This document shows positions 9,175-20,342 of a DNA stretch of 64,000 nt, piece after piece. Numbering within the stretch: position 1 is the stretch's first letter; the number at the start of each line of letters is the position of its first letter. The position numbers and the translations under genes were made by a program. Origin of the DNA: Geitlerinema sp. BBD 1991-9 (GTDB lineage Bacteria > Cyanobacteriota > Cyanobacteriia > Cyanobacteriales > Geitlerinemataceae); assembly GCA_001657325.1 (NCBI GenBank), contig LWRO01000022.1, positions 1 through 64,000 on the forward strand. The letters are read 5' to 3'. The notes below the pieces were generated by a model. The model was not told the origin of the DNA. It worked only from the letters and a program-made list of their open reading frames with translations, and did no database searches.

Positions 9175-10047
9175 ATGACGAATCAACAACACTTCCATTT
9201 CCGACAGTGGAAAAATCAAACGGTTTCTGCGATCGGGATTCTCACCACTGCGGTTGGCTTTATCTTTGGAAATTTACTGTGGAAACCGCCGGAAGTCGAA
9301 CGATATCCCGACGACGAATGTTACAGTATCGTTCGCCCAGATGCCACAGTGACGCTCGACCTCGCCCAACAATTAAACGGTCGTCAAGGGAGCGATTATG
9401 CAGGAATCGAGCAAGTTTTAGGAGCACCGCACTGTATTTTACCGAAGGTGACAGTTCGCTATGGTTCGATTACCGAACGTCATGTTTTTCGAACTTCTGA
9501 AAACGCAAGATTGATCGTTGCCTACGAAAACGGTCAATATCTCGGCCATGCATTTGAAAATCTCGAAGGAGGAGGAGAATGGCGACGACCCGATGCTGTG
9601 GCGACTGAAGTGGAATTTTCTCGTCGCACCATCGAACAAATCGAACTAAAAAATACCTGGGGAGTGCAGGCGGGAAATCAGATCGATCGATATCCAATCG
9701 TCAGCGGTTTGGGGGATATTTCCCTCAAGCTCAGTGGAGAAGTGTTAGCTCCCTTCGACGGTTATGTCAAAGGAAAGTTCGTCCTCGTCACCGACGGTAA
9801 TTTAATCCGCAATACCGAAGATTGCGTGTTATTTTCCAGTCCACAAATTCCCGCGTACACTTCAAAAATTTGCGGACTCGAGCGCCGCTATCTCGGCCGC
9901 ATCGAACAAGGGAAACCACTGGGCAAAACAGACGGTTACGTTCACGTTTCGCTGTTATCTCTCCGTCGTGAAGGCAGCGATCGAGTCCAATGGGTTTATG
10001 TTTCCCCGTCTTCCGAATTTTTGCAAAGGTTGGTGAATCAATCATGA
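9175..10047 (+). CDS. Membrane-anchored hypothetical protein, coupled to the next gene
   Basis: 290 aa from the ATG at 9175, preceded by AGGGGA; an in-frame GTG at 9151 is less likely. One transmembrane segment lies near residues 20-38, and the rest should be periplasmic. Near residues 200-280, the pattern GEVLAPFDGYVKGKF ... GRIEQGKPLGKTDGYVHVSLL looks like a small beta-barrel of the lipoyl or M23-peptidase type, but metal ligands of a peptidase are not seen. Its stop overlaps the next start as ATGA, so the two products are probably made together. Function unknown. Confidence 0.7.
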   Translation: MTNQQHFHFRQWKNQTVSAIGILTTAVGFIFGNLLWKPPEVERYPDDECYSIVRPDATVTLDLAQQLNGRQGSDYAGIEQVLGAPHCILPKVTVRYGSITERHVFRTSENARLIVAYENGQYLGHAFENLEGGGEWRRPDAVATEVEFSRRTIEQIELKNTWGVQAGNQIDRYPIVSGLGDISLKLSGEVLAPFDGYVKGKFVLVTDGNLIRNTEDCVLFSSPQIPAYTSKICGLERRYLGRIEQGKPLGKTDGYVHVSLLSLRREGSDRVQWVYVSPSSEFLQRLVNQS

Positions 10048-11258
10048 ACGATACGTCTCGCGTTGTTCCGATCGCGACGGCATTCGCGCTAAGTTTCGTC
10101 CCCATGTCTCCAGCTCGTGCTTGGACGACCGAAACGACCGAAAAATTTCCCGTTTCGTTAAACTTTAGTCCAGCTTTAGAACGAGAAGCTTCGATCGATC
10201 GATCCAAAATGCCACCCGATTTAGCATTTTCGCCTGACTCGATCGAGGACAGACAGTCTCGTATTTCCCTGGATTTCGAGCCGCCGATCGCTCCCGAAAA
10301 AAGCGGTTCGTTCGTCCCGTCAAAGGAGCCATTTTCTAACGATTCGATCGCTGTCGAAATCGCACCGTTGGAAGAAAAACTCCCCATACCCCAAGCAACG
10401 GAAAAAGTCCCCGAACCCAACACGCCTTCCCCAACACCGGTTCCCGTACCACCCGATCCGCCGCCAGTTTCCGAGTCTGAAAAAAACTTGCCACCGCCAC
10501 CCAAAATGGAATTTCAAGAAGTCAGTGTCGCGGAAATTCCCGAAAGTTGGTGGGAGATGGGGGCAAACTCACCACTGGCGATCGCTTTAGGCTGTGCGGA
10601 AGGGACGCGACGTTCCGATGGGGGCAAAAATCTCGCCTACTACTGGCATACCGATCCGGGAAATTTCGCCGATAACTTCGGGACGTTTAGCTGGCAACAT
10701 TTGCCAAAAGAGGCAATCTCGCCGGTGGTTTCGGCTTCGAGTGAGGCAGAAAAACGACAGATTTCGGACGAATTAGGACTGCCCGAACAAGCCGATCGAG
10801 ATGGGTTAGCACGGTTGAAAAAATTCTACGAAGAACTGCGACAGCAAGCACTGACAAAGGGCATCTCTCTCGATCTCAGGGAATTGATCGAGGGATTGGA
10901 TTTATCCAATCAAGCACCGCTGGCTGGTTTGAGTTCGATGGGATATCTCGATCGACTGGCGGAAATGCGACAATCGATCGACGATCGAGACGAGCAAATT
11001 TTAGAAGCACGAGTGTGGTCTTACTGGCATCCCGAGCGCGACACTTGGGACGCGCCGGGTTTGGGAAATACTTACGATCGAATCCGTCACGACCAACAGC
11101 GACGCATGGCGGCGATCGACGAAGCGTTAGCCATGCAGCAACAGCAACCCGCACGATCTTTAGCGGGGAAAGTTTCCCCGTTCGACGAACCACTCGCCAC
11201 CTCAGCGGCGGAGTCGATCTCACAACGTCTCGTTCCTTGTATGCTTTGCGGGGTTTGA
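10044..11258 (+). CDS. Secreted Pro-rich protein with lysozyme-like AEGT motif
   Basis: 404 aa, starting at the ATG that overlaps the previous stop (ATGA). The signal peptide ends near SPARA-W (residue 26). A long disordered Pro/Ser/Glu segment (about 30-155) leads to a globular part. That part begins ALGCAEGTRR (Glu186), then YYWHTDPGN and FGTFSWQHLP. The Glu in an AEGT context, followed by aromatic and Gly-rich loops, resembles the catalytic region of lysozyme-type transglycosylases; this is inference. Cell-wall work together with its coupled partner is plausible. A terminator follows. Confidence 0.7.
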   Translation: MNDTSRVVPIATAFALSFVPMSPARAWTTETTEKFPVSLNFSPALEREASIDRSKMPPDLAFSPDSIEDRQSRISLDFEPPIAPEKSGSFVPSKEPFSNDSIAVEIAPLEEKLPIPQATEKVPEPNTPSPTPVPVPPDPPPVSESEKNLPPPPKMEFQEVSVAEIPESWWEMGANSPLAIALGCAEGTRRSDGGKNLAYYWHTDPGNFADNFGTFSWQHLPKEAISPVVSASSEAEKRQISDELGLPEQADRDGLARLKKFYEELRQQALTKGISLDLRELIEGLDLSNQAPLAGLSSMGYLDRLAEMRQSIDDRDEQILEARVWSYWHPERDTWDAPGLGNTYDRIRHDQQRRMAAIDEALAMQQQQPARSLAGKVSPFDEPLATSAAESISQRLVPCMLCGV

Positions 11259-11266
11259 GTGGAGAA

Positions 11267-11301
11267 AGCAGAAGGAATTTCGAGTTCCTCCTGCTTTTCT
11301 A
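11267..11301. terminator. Bidirectional terminator between convergent genes
   Basis: AGCAGAAGGAA (11267-11277) pairs with TTCCTCCTGCT (11285-11295) with one mismatch, and T-rich sequence follows. It lies between the plus-strand gene ending at 11258 and the minus-strand gene ending at 11306. Confidence 0.75.
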
Positions 11302-11305
11302 ATTT

Positions 11306-12196
11306 TTAGGCTAACCAGTGAGACAAATCTTTCTCAATGAGGTCTTGTAGCTGAAGAATGTCGCTGCGATATTCCTCTTGAAGCATTTGTTTGACCTCTC
11401 GATCTAATCCTGGCTTTTTCAGGCTCGCCTCAATAGCTTTAGTCCATAATAACCGACGCTGTCGAGGTGACAAAAACAATTTGAAAATCGGTCTCAGCAG
11501 TTTCCTTAACTGATTGTCACCATGAATGAAGTCATAGATTGCTTTATTTCGTGGTACGCCCGATACTGCATCTTTGGCTCGCACGTCAGCTTCAAATTCT
11601 TCTACAACTCCTAGGAACTTAAAAACATCCCGAACCACAGCTTGGGGATTTTTCTTGAAATCGTCGAATAGATAAATTTTGATTCGATCCTTGGGGAAAA
11701 CCTCGTAATAGTGTTTTAGGTAGTGATGATAGAGTCCTCGTTCAAAATATTTGTGATGTGATTTTTTTCGAGTTCGATCGTTTTGAAAAGCTGTTAAAAA
11801 CTCGCTTGCGGCTTCAGCGTCTAGCCGCTGGTTGAACAAATAATGCGAATATGCTCGTTCTACAGGATGTCACAGAATCATAATCAGCTTGACATCGGGG
11901 ACGATCTCGCGAATTCGATAAGGTGCTTTCTCATCTGACAAATAGCCGACTGAGCCTTCGCCAATTGCCTTGAAATGAGTGGCATTCCGAAACCAGTAAT
12001 GATACTGTTCTAAAGTCACAACGTCATTCGTTTTTTCTCGATCGATATCTTCACCTGAATCGTACAAGAAAAAATTATGCTCTTTCTTTTTACTGATAAA
12101 TACACTAGGATGTTGTAGGAGATAATTGCACAAAGAAGTCGAGCCGCCTTTGTGCGCTCCACAAACAATAAAGTTGGGAAGTATTTTTGATGTCAT
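11306..12196 (-). pseudogene. Sulfotransferase with an in-frame stop codon
   Basis: Reading the minus strand from ATG 12196, the frame gives a PAPS-dependent sulfotransferase N-terminus (AHKGGSTSL, the 5'-phosphosulfate loop, residues about 13-21). It then hits TGA at 11872-11870. Beyond it the same frame continues HPVERAYSHYLFNQRL to the normal end, for 297 codons in all. The stop replaces the Arg (CGA to TGA) that opens the conserved RxPVxRAYSxY 3'-phosphate-binding motif. No frameshift or other lesion was found. It is either a young pseudogene, a sequencing error or read-through. Many homologues act on lipids or exported glycans. Confidence 0.85.
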
Positions 12197-12782
12197 GCGC
12201 TCTGTTTTACCCTAAAACTCCAGCTCGGTCTAACGCTCGATCGACTTGACGCTCGGCAGTCAATTTAAGTTTCCAAAAAGACTAGCAATCTCATCGGGTT
12301 GGGCTGTTGACACGAGACAATCTTCGGCTTCTATGAAGTTCTACCGGGCGGCCGTCACAGCTCGAGATCGCCTATCTCGAGATCGAAATTTGCCCAGAAA
12401 AAGTATTGGCGGTTTAATGCTAATTTAAGATCTTCAGAGCGTCAAGATCCCTATCCCCTCAAAATATCGTTGTCAAGATAGAGTGAGAGATATTTTTGCA
12501 CGACGATCGGCATCCATTTCAGGTGTTTCAGGCTGCTTGAGGTGAATCGTTTTACGGGTCGATCGAGTATCCGAGAGACCCTCGATTCGGTGTTCCAACA
12601 TCCATCATGTCTCACGAATCGATGACATTTTCAGATCGATAGCTTTGTGTCAAATACCTACAGCCCCAAAACATCGATCGACTCCAACATAGAACTGTAT
12701 TCAATCGAACACATTTTGACCCCAAAGTTGCACGATCGCGTTACTCTAATAACGGTCAATTTTCTGTTACGACTGATACGTC
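12197..12782. other. Noncoding spacer between sulfotransferase and GST
   Basis: 586 bp between divergent genes. I find no credible coding frame, RNA gene or long repeat, only scattered CGATCG palindromes. Confidence 0.5.
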
Positions 12783-13352
12783 ATGCTCAAACTCTATGGC
12801 AGCTCTCGAAGCCGCGCCTCGATCGTGCAGTGGTATCTTGAAGAAGTCGGGGTTCCCTACGACTTCGTCCTGCTCGATATGCGAGCCGAAGAACACCGAC
12901 AGCCAGAATTTCTAGAAGTCAACCCGATCGGTAAAGTTCCCGCTATTGTCGATGGGGACTTCAAGCTCTGGGAATCGGGAGCGATCCTGCTTTATCTTTC
13001 TGAAAAATACGGTGAAATGCCCGAATCTTTAGAGAAGCGGGCGGAGATCGCGCAGTGGATCTTTTTTGCGAACGCAACACTAAGCGTCGGACTGTCTAGC
13101 GAAGCGACGCGAGAGCGGGAAATGCCACGATTACTAACGCCTCTCGATCGAATTTTCGAGAAACAGACGTTTATGATGGGAGACCAACTTACAGTTGCCG
13201 ATATCGCAGTCGGCTCGATCTTGGCATACATCTCAACCATGTTCGGGATAGATTTTAGCGATTATCCCCACATCGCCGAGTACGTTCGACATATGAGCGA
13301 ACGCCCTGCCTTTCAGAAAACCATTGGGGCGATGTTAACGGTGAAAAGATGA
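12783..13352 (+). CDS. Glutathione S-transferase family protein
   Basis: 189 aa, slightly shorter than typical GSTs (200-220). The N-terminal thioredoxin-like domain (1-78) has the glutathione-site pattern NPIGKVPAIV with the cis-Pro, then LWESGAILLYL with the Glu-Ser pair that binds the gamma-glutamyl group. The C-terminal domain is all-helical, with the N-capping LTVADIAVGS motif. It should conjugate or reduce substrates with glutathione in the cytosol. The substrate is unknown. It is convergent with psbK. Confidence 0.88.
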   Translation: MLKLYGSSRSRASIVQWYLEEVGVPYDFVLLDMRAEEHRQPEFLEVNPIGKVPAIVDGDFKLWESGAILLYLSEKYGEMPESLEKRAEIAQWIFFANATLSVGLSSEATREREMPRLLTPLDRIFEKQTFMMGDQLTVADIAVGSILAYISTMFGIDFSDYPHIAEYVRHMSERPAFQKTIGAMLTVKR

Positions 13353-13383
13353 GGAGGCGATCGGGTGATGAGATGATGAGGAG

Positions 13384-13401
13384 GCGAGTATTCATACTCG
13401 C
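13384..13401. terminator. Hairpin between convergent GST and psbK
   Basis: GCGAGTAT (13384-13391) and ATACTCGC (13394-13401) form a perfect 8-bp stem. There is no T-run on either side, so termination is only suggested by its place between two converging genes. Confidence 0.4.
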
Positions 13402-13439
13402 GATTCATCACCCATTACCGATCGCCAAAAATGAAGGAT

Positions 13440-13577
13440 TTATTTAAATCCGATAGCGGCTTGCCAGACGAAAGCCAACAGCAAGAAAAAGACGGGGATC
13501 ACGGGCAGAACGTCCACCAGGGGATCGAAAACTTGATAGGCTTCGGGCAGTTTGGCCAAAAGCAGAGCTGCTTCCAT
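13440..13577 (-). CDS. psbK: Photosystem II reaction centre protein K
   Basis: A 45-aa frame on the minus strand starts at 13577 with [14 protein letters not shown] and ends with VWQAAIGFK. This matches PsbK, a small single-span subunit of the photosystem II core in the thylakoid membrane. The short N-terminal leader precedes the mature KLPEAY start. The hydrophobic span covers about residues 22-41. The next gene upstream on the same strand is tgt, a pairing seen in other cyanobacteria. Identification is very firm despite its small size. Confidence 0.96.
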   Translation of the reverse strand: MEAALLLAKLPEAYQVFDPLVDVLPVIPVFFLLLAFVWQAAIGFK

Positions 13578-13666
13578 GTTATTAAATCCTTCGATCGACA
13601 GGTTTTCTCATAATTTCCACAAATATTAACATAAGCCGCTCGTTTCACCCGGAATGTAAAGTTACA

Positions 13667-15132
<1,466 letters not shown>

Positions 15133-16401
15133 ATGTCTCAATACGACGATCTATATGCCGCAGAGCAAGCGCTATATCAGCACTTGCTCAATTTAGTAAA
15201 GGTCGAACAACCCGAGCGACTCATCGAGCGTTTCCAATCGCTGTTCGTACAGGGAGGAGGGTATCCCGATCCCGAAATTGCCTCGATCGTCCGTAAAATT
15301 ACAGCGATCGACGAAGCCGAACGGGAATTTAACAGCGTTCTCAACCGCTGCTGCCATATTCTCATCAATCACTGGCAGATGAACGCCAAAAACCAAGCAG
15401 CCATCCCCAATTTAGTGCAGACCATTAGCGGAACAGGCGAACGTCGGATGCACTCGCGGGACGCAAGGCGGCTGCAAATGTTGCTCGAGCAGTTTAAAAA
15501 GAGCGACGAATATTTGACACTCCAACGGTTAGTGCGAGTTGTCGATCGTAATGTGGATCGGAGCAAACCCCCCGGCGAGCGTCCTCTGAGTACTCTAATC
15601 GGGCGTTATCCTTACCTTTACGGTCACTCTCTTCTCAGCGATAGCAGCAGTTACGAACACCAACAAACTGTTCGCAAACTCCAAGCTCAAAAGCAGCGAC
15701 AGTACGAAATTCACTTGTCCAAATACGTCACCTACAAAGTTCGTCGCGCCCAACTGGCTCGTCAAAACCCCAAACTGCTCAAAAACCCTCGTATTATCCA
15801 ACCCGTTCGCAATCCCACTCTACTCGACGATCGAGAACTCTACTTAGCCGTCAAGCAGTTTTCGGGGCGAGCAGAAGGATCGTATACCTATAAAGATCTC
15901 GCCCAAAACTTCCGAACCCATACCAGCCAAACTGGCACTTACCGAGAGTTCAAAGAAGACCTGTTCGAGTATCTGATCTCGAGCGTCGATGAAGACTATG
16001 GCAAGCGGCAGTTTTACGATAAACTGTACCAACATTTAATGAACACCTTGCCACAGTGTGACAATCAAAAGCCAACGGACTTCTTGATCGTCCGCACGTG
16101 CAGCCAGCTGTTAAACTTTTTAGTCGTTGAAAGTCCTCAAAATCCCAATCACTACGTCCTCATCGACTTGCTGTCGAACATCGGGCCGACCTTCGTGATG
16201 GCCTTGCTGTTAAAGATTTTACTCGTGTGCCGCAAAGTCCGTCCCCACCTCGAAAAGCGCTTTTCTATCCTTTTCGATCACTACGACCAGAGTACGCGCG
16301 AAGCAGTTGAGTGGCTGATCAAATCCCTTGAAAACCTGCAAGTCGCACTGAGTACGAACTTCGGCTCAGTCGATTTATCGATTCTCAGTCATGCGTCTTA
16401 A
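15133..16401 (+). CDS. Conserved cyanobacterial hypothetical protein, 422 aa
   Basis: 422 aa, soluble and mostly helical, with no signal peptide or clear membrane span. One hydrophobic stretch near residues 350-370 (FVMALLLKILLV) may be a buried helix. There are many charged residues and a basic middle (about 185-240) that could bind nucleic acid or membrane. I recognise no domain. It lies upstream of a DUF697-type GTPase on the same strand, 67 bp apart, so the two may form an operon. Confidence 0.75.
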   Translation: MSQYDDLYAAEQALYQHLLNLVKVEQPERLIERFQSLFVQGGGYPDPEIASIVRKITAIDEAEREFNSVLNRCCHILINHWQMNAKNQAAIPNLVQTISGTGERRMHSRDARRLQMLLEQFKKSDEYLTLQRLVRVVDRNVDRSKPPGERPLSTLIGRYPYLYGHSLLSDSSSYEHQQTVRKLQAQKQRQYEIHLSKYVTYKVRRAQLARQNPKLLKNPRIIQPVRNPTLLDDRELYLAVKQFSGRAEGSYTYKDLAQNFRTHTSQTGTYREFKEDLFEYLISSVDEDYGKRQFYDKLYQHLMNTLPQCDNQKPTDFLIVRTCSQLLNFLVVESPQNPNHYVLIDLLSNIGPTFVMALLLKILLVCRKVRPHLEKRFSILFDHYDQSTREAVEWLIKSLENLQVALSTNFGSVDLSILSHAS

Positions 16402-16468
16402 GATCTTGGGTAGCGGACGATCGACGTTCGATTCACGAGACCTTTAGACACTTCACGCTTCCCCGGCC

Positions 16469-17929
16469 ATGTCAGACCCCCGTCCATCAGACTACGATCG
16501 AGAACTCGACGAAGTTATCTTTAGCTTTGCTGACATTCAAGCCGAACTGCACTACAAACAGGCAAAAACGGCTTTACACGACTTGCTCGATCGACGGCTC
16601 GATCTGACACCGCGCGAACGCTTTGGTTTAGAAGAGCAAATTCAAGGACTCGAAGCCACACTCGACAAACTCGAATCTGATGTCGTGCAGATCGCCGCTT
16701 TTGGCATGGTCGGACGGGGGAAATCGTCCTTACTCAACGCCCTAGTCGGTCGTCCCGTTTTTGAAACTGGCCCCCTCCACGGTGTTACTCGCTCCAGCCA
16801 AAGCGTCGATTGGACGCTCACCCGAGATTCCTTCGGTGAGGGATTAGGCGAAATTCTCCAAGTTTCCCTTCCAGGCGTAGGAAAGTCTCGAATCGAACTC
16901 GTCGATACCCCCGGACTCGATGAAGTCGACGGACAAACCCGCGCCGATTTAGCCTATCGCATTGCGAAACGAACCGATCTCATTTTGTTCGTCATCTCCG
17001 GCGATATCACCCAAGTCGAATACGACGCACTGTCGCAAATCCGAGACGCGGGGAAACCACTACTCCTCGTTTTCAACAAAATCGACCAGTATCCCGAAGC
17101 CGATCGACAAGCCATTTACGAGCAAATCCGAGATCGACGAGTTCGCCAACTGCTAACCCCCGATCGAATCGTCATGGCCGCCGCCTCACCCCTCTGCGCC
17201 ACCGCCGTTCGCCGAACCGACGGCAGCATTGGCGTCGCGTTACAACCGTCCAAGCCCGAAATTAACGAACTCAAACTCAAAATTCTCGATATTTTGCACC
17301 GCGAGGGAAAATCGCTCGTCGCGCTCAACAGTATGCTCTACGCCGACGAAGTCAACGAGCAAGTCGTGCAGCGCAAAATGGAAATCCGCGATCGAAGCGC
17401 CAACCAAATCATCTGGAACGCAGTCATCGCCAAAGCCCTCGCCATTGCCCTCAATCCCGTTACCGTCGTAGATATCCTGGCGGCGGCGACGATCGACGTG
17501 GCATTACTGCTCTCGCTCTCGCGACTGTACGGCATTCCCATGACCCAAACCGGCGCGATCGATCTCTTACAAAAAATCGCCCTCAGTATGGGAGGGATCA
17601 GTGCGAGCGAACTCTTAGCCAATCTCGGTTTAAGCGGATTAAAAAGCCTTCTCGGAGTTGCCACACCCGTCACGGGAGGTATCGCGATCGGCGGTTACGT
17701 CTCCGTCGCACTTACCCAAGCAAGCGTCGCCGGTGTATCGACTTACGGTATCGGACAAGTGGCCAAAACCTATCTCGCCAACGGTGCGTCTTGGGGGCCC
17801 GACGGACCGAAAGCTGTCGTGCGTGAAATTTTAGAATCTCTCGACGAAACGTCGATTCTCAGTCAAATCAAGCAGGAATTACAAGAGAAGTTAGTCGGAA
17901 CGGGAAGTGGAGATGAGGCGGTGAGGTGA
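16469..17929 (+). CDS. Era/dynamin-like GTPase with membrane C-terminal domain
   Basis: 486 aa. A helical N-terminus is followed by a G domain: P-loop GMVGRGKS at 79-86, G3 DTPGLDE, and G4 NKID. The C-terminal third is hydrophobic (about 330-430, with AKALAIALNPVTVVDILAAATIDVALLLS and several Gly-rich spans) as in DUF697 proteins. That implies membrane association. In cyanobacteria such proteins are common, and envelope or thylakoid roles are proposed without proof. It probably shares a transcript with the preceding gene. Confidence 0.85.
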   Translation: MSDPRPSDYDRELDEVIFSFADIQAELHYKQAKTALHDLLDRRLDLTPRERFGLEEQIQGLEATLDKLESDVVQIAAFGMVGRGKSSLLNALVGRPVFETGPLHGVTRSSQSVDWTLTRDSFGEGLGEILQVSLPGVGKSRIELVDTPGLDEVDGQTRADLAYRIAKRTDLILFVISGDITQVEYDALSQIRDAGKPLLLVFNKIDQYPEADRQAIYEQIRDRRVRQLLTPDRIVMAAASPLCATAVRRTDGSIGVALQPSKPEINELKLKILDILHREGKSLVALNSMLYADEVNEQVVQRKMEIRDRSANQIIWNAVIAKALAIALNPVTVVDILAAATIDVALLLSLSRLYGIPMTQTGAIDLLQKIALSMGGISASELLANLGLSGLKSLLGVATPVTGGIAIGGYVSVALTQASVAGVSTYGIGQVAKTYLANGASWGPDGPKAVVREILESLDETSILSQIKQELQEKLVGTGSGDEAVR

Positions 17930-18075
17930 TAATGAGGTGATGGGCCAAACAACTTAAAAAACGAGGACGATGGTAGCGCTCCCAAACTCGTCACCGGCAG
18001 CATTGCTAAGGGTTTTATAGAAAGTCATCACCAGTTTAATGTCCGACGGGCTGAGAGATATTGTGTGCAGAGTCT

Positions 18076-19554
18076 TTACTGAACCTTGGGTGCAACAATT
18101 TCCCGATCGTTTTGCCTCAACGTCAGACTTTCTACCCTGTTGTCCTCCCCCAGATTAAAAGTGATGCGAAGTTCGATCTCGCGGGCAAAAAACTCTGTTT
18201 CTGAGCTGGGGTAGAGGGCGATTCTGGGTTGTCCTGTCCCTCGTGCATAGAGTCGATCGAATTCAACAGTAATCTCGATCTCAAATTCTGGCGACAACCG
18301 GTAGGTTCCGATGTAGCGCTGATAAACTGTTGGATTCACAGCGACGGTATCCGGTAATGTCGGCAACTCGTAGGGTTTCCCCAGGAGAATCGCGGCTAAA
18401 TCTTTGGAAATGCGTCCCAAGTCGGCGGTTACCACGTTCGAGAGGATAGCAATTGTCAAATCGCGATCGGGTAGATAGCTCAAACTGGAAACAAATCCGT
18501 TGATACCGCCACCGTGACCGATGCGGCCCTGCTCCGACTGGTTGACAATAAGGCCGTAGCCGTAGAATATATCCGGCTCGTTTTCCGAGTCCATGAGTAC
18601 CAGCGGCGAGGTCATGGCAGTTACAGACTCGTCACTCAGGATCTCGCGATCTCGATCGTCGCCGAATAGAAACTGATTCCACCGCATCAGATTTTCAACA
18701 GTGGAATACAGCCCACCTGCACCTTGGGGTACGTCCATATTGATGTACTCCGCTTCCTGGTAACCGTCATCAGTACCTTGATAGCCGCTGGCGAGTCTTT
18801 CAATAATCGCCAACGGGAACTCGTATCCGGTATCGTTCATCCCCAAAGGTTCAAACAGATGTTCTTCCAAGTAATTTGCATAGGACTGGCCCGAAACAAC
18901 TTCGATCGTCTGAGTTAGTAATACATAGCCCGAGTTGCTGTAGCTAAACTGCTCCCCAGACTCAAACGCTAGAGGCAGATCGACAAAGCGAGCGATGAGA
19001 TCGTTTAAGGTGGTGGGCAGCCGCATCCACTCCGGATAATCGGGAAAGCTGGTCAGATTAGGGATACCAGCAGTATGGGTCAGCAAATGGTGTAGGGTAA
19101 CGCCTTCGTTGGGATAGTCTGGTAGGTAGGTAACGACGGGCATTTGGACGTTCAACAGCCCTCGGTCTTGCAGTTGCAGAATCGCAGCGGCGGTAAACTG
19201 CTTGGTAATGGAACCCAATCGAAATTTCGTCTGAGGGGTGTTTGGGACTTGATGCGCGAGGTCAGCCATGCCGTAGCCTTGAGAGAAAACCGTTTCCCCG
19301 TCACACGCAATTGCCACAGCCCCGGAGAACCGCCTCAGTGCGTGATGAGCTTGGAGATAGGTATCGATTTCGGCTTTTCGATCTTTGCAATTTTGAGTTG
19401 ACAGTGTCATGATTTCCTGGGTTCGTGAGAAGCTCAGGTCGATCGTCTCAGGAGTGATTTGAAGTTGAGGATGGATCTCTGCTATTGCCTCAGTTCCTTG
19501 TCCTAGACCGATACCAACGGCAAGCATGAGGTAGAGGTATTTTGGGCTTTTCAT
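18076..19554 (-). CDS. Exported serine hydrolase, class C beta-lactamase/DD-peptidase fold
   Basis: 492 aa with a signal peptide (1-25). The active-site motifs are present: SITK at 115-118 (nucleophile Ser115 and Lys118), Tyr205-Ser-Asn207 in QFSYSNSGY, and a HGGGINGF loop in place of KTG. The C-terminal 110 residues form an extra beta domain, as in the Pab87/ClbP-like serine hydrolases. It acts in the periplasm on peptides or esters; the substrate cannot be read from sequence. It is not evidence for antibiotic resistance. Confidence 0.88.
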   Translation of the reverse strand: MKSPKYLYLMLAVGIGLGQGTEAIAEIHPQLQITPETIDLSFSRTQEIMTLSTQNCKDRKAEIDTYLQAHHALRRFSGAVAIACDGETVFSQGYGMADLAHQVPNTPQTKFRLGSITKQFTAAAILQLQDRGLLNVQMPVVTYLPDYPNEGVTLHHLLTHTAGIPNLTSFPDYPEWMRLPTTLNDLIARFVDLPLAFESGEQFSYSNSGYVLLTQTIEVVSGQSYANYLEEHLFEPLGMNDTGYEFPLAIIERLASGYQGTDDGYQEAEYINMDVPQGAGGLYSTVENLMRWNQFLFGDDRDREILSDESVTAMTSPLVLMDSENEPDIFYGYGLIVNQSEQGRIGHGGGINGFVSSLSYLPDRDLTIAILSNVVTADLGRISKDLAAILLGKPYELPTLPDTVAVNPTVYQRYIGTYRLSPEFEIEITVEFDRLYARGTGQPRIALYPSSETEFFAREIELRITFNLGEDNRVESLTLRQNDREIVAPKVQ

Positions 19555-19906
19555 GGCGAGTTATTTTTTTGGAAATTAAATAATTTTTTTTAAAAAGATC
19601 GTTCTTTTAATTGAATCAAAAAGATTTTTTGCAGTGTATCTTGAATAGATTGAATGCGATTTTTTTATGCTTTTTTCGATGCTTTCTAATACAAAAATAT
19701 AAATCAATGTTTTGGATCGATATAGAAGCCCTAACTGACTCGTAAGATACCCGATTTCTCAAAATCTCGTGGCACGGGTATCCTGCCTGTCAAGTTCGTT
19801 CACAACTCAAATCGGCCGACTATGAATTACAGGAACCCAAAAATCAGTCAAAAACATTTGGTTCTCTTGGAATTGCGGTGTAATTGGGTTGCTTATGATA
19901 CCAATA

Positions 19907-19944
19907 TTGTCGTCGGGGCGAACGGCCGTTCGCCCCGACGACAA
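19907..19944. repeat. Perfect 38-bp palindrome with GGGGCGAACGG arms
   Basis: The 19-nt arm TTGTCGTCGGGGCGAACGG (19907-19925) is followed at once by its exact reverse complement (19926-19944), with no loop. The GC-rich core stands out in an AT-rich spacer. Similar GGGGCGAACGGCCGTTCGCCCC cores are, as I recall, dispersed repeats in many cyanobacterial genomes. Confidence 0.9.
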
Positions 19945-20261
19945 GGGTTTTGGAGTCTCATCAACTCTACTTATTACCCTAAGTCCAACAGACCCAAACA
20001 TTTAGAAAAATATTCAAGTTATCCCTCTTTTGTCATTTTCAGAGTAAAAATTCCGATCGCAGTTGTTTAATGCTTCTCGAGGAAAGGGTTTGGGAAATAT
20101 TTCGACTTGAATTCTACAATTTATAGACTTTTGGTGAATACAATCTCCCAAGTTCACGTCTTTCAAGGGCTACAAGATCTTTTTCTAACAGGATCTCACC
20201 CCGATCTAACAGAAGAGGGTTATACGGAGTCCACTTCTCAAATCACCGAATAAAATTACCC

Positions 20262-20293
20262 CCGTAGAGTCCTTGCATGTAAGAACTCTACGG
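20262..20293 (-). terminator. Likely terminator of ddl
   Basis: CCGTAGAGT (20262-20270) and ACTCTACGG (20285-20293) form a 9-bp stem, and the loop can pair further. On the minus strand it lies 50 nt after the ddl stop and is followed by a moderately T-rich stretch. Confidence 0.6.
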
Positions 20294-20342
20294 AGTTTCA
20301 GGCGAACGGACAAAAATACCCTTTCGTATGGCGGATTCCGTA

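Larger units (their letters stand above)
19555..20342. other. AT-rich noncoding region between serine hydrolase and ddl
   Basis: 788 bp without a credible gene. The part near 19560-19710 is very AT-rich, with poly-T and poly-A tracts, and probably holds the hydrolase promoter. It contains the palindrome at 19907 and the hairpin at 20262, listed separately. Confidence 0.6.

Noticed and set aside
12246-12428. Short plus-strand frame upstream of the GST gene
   Set aside because: Poor codon pattern and no start signal; treated as spacer.
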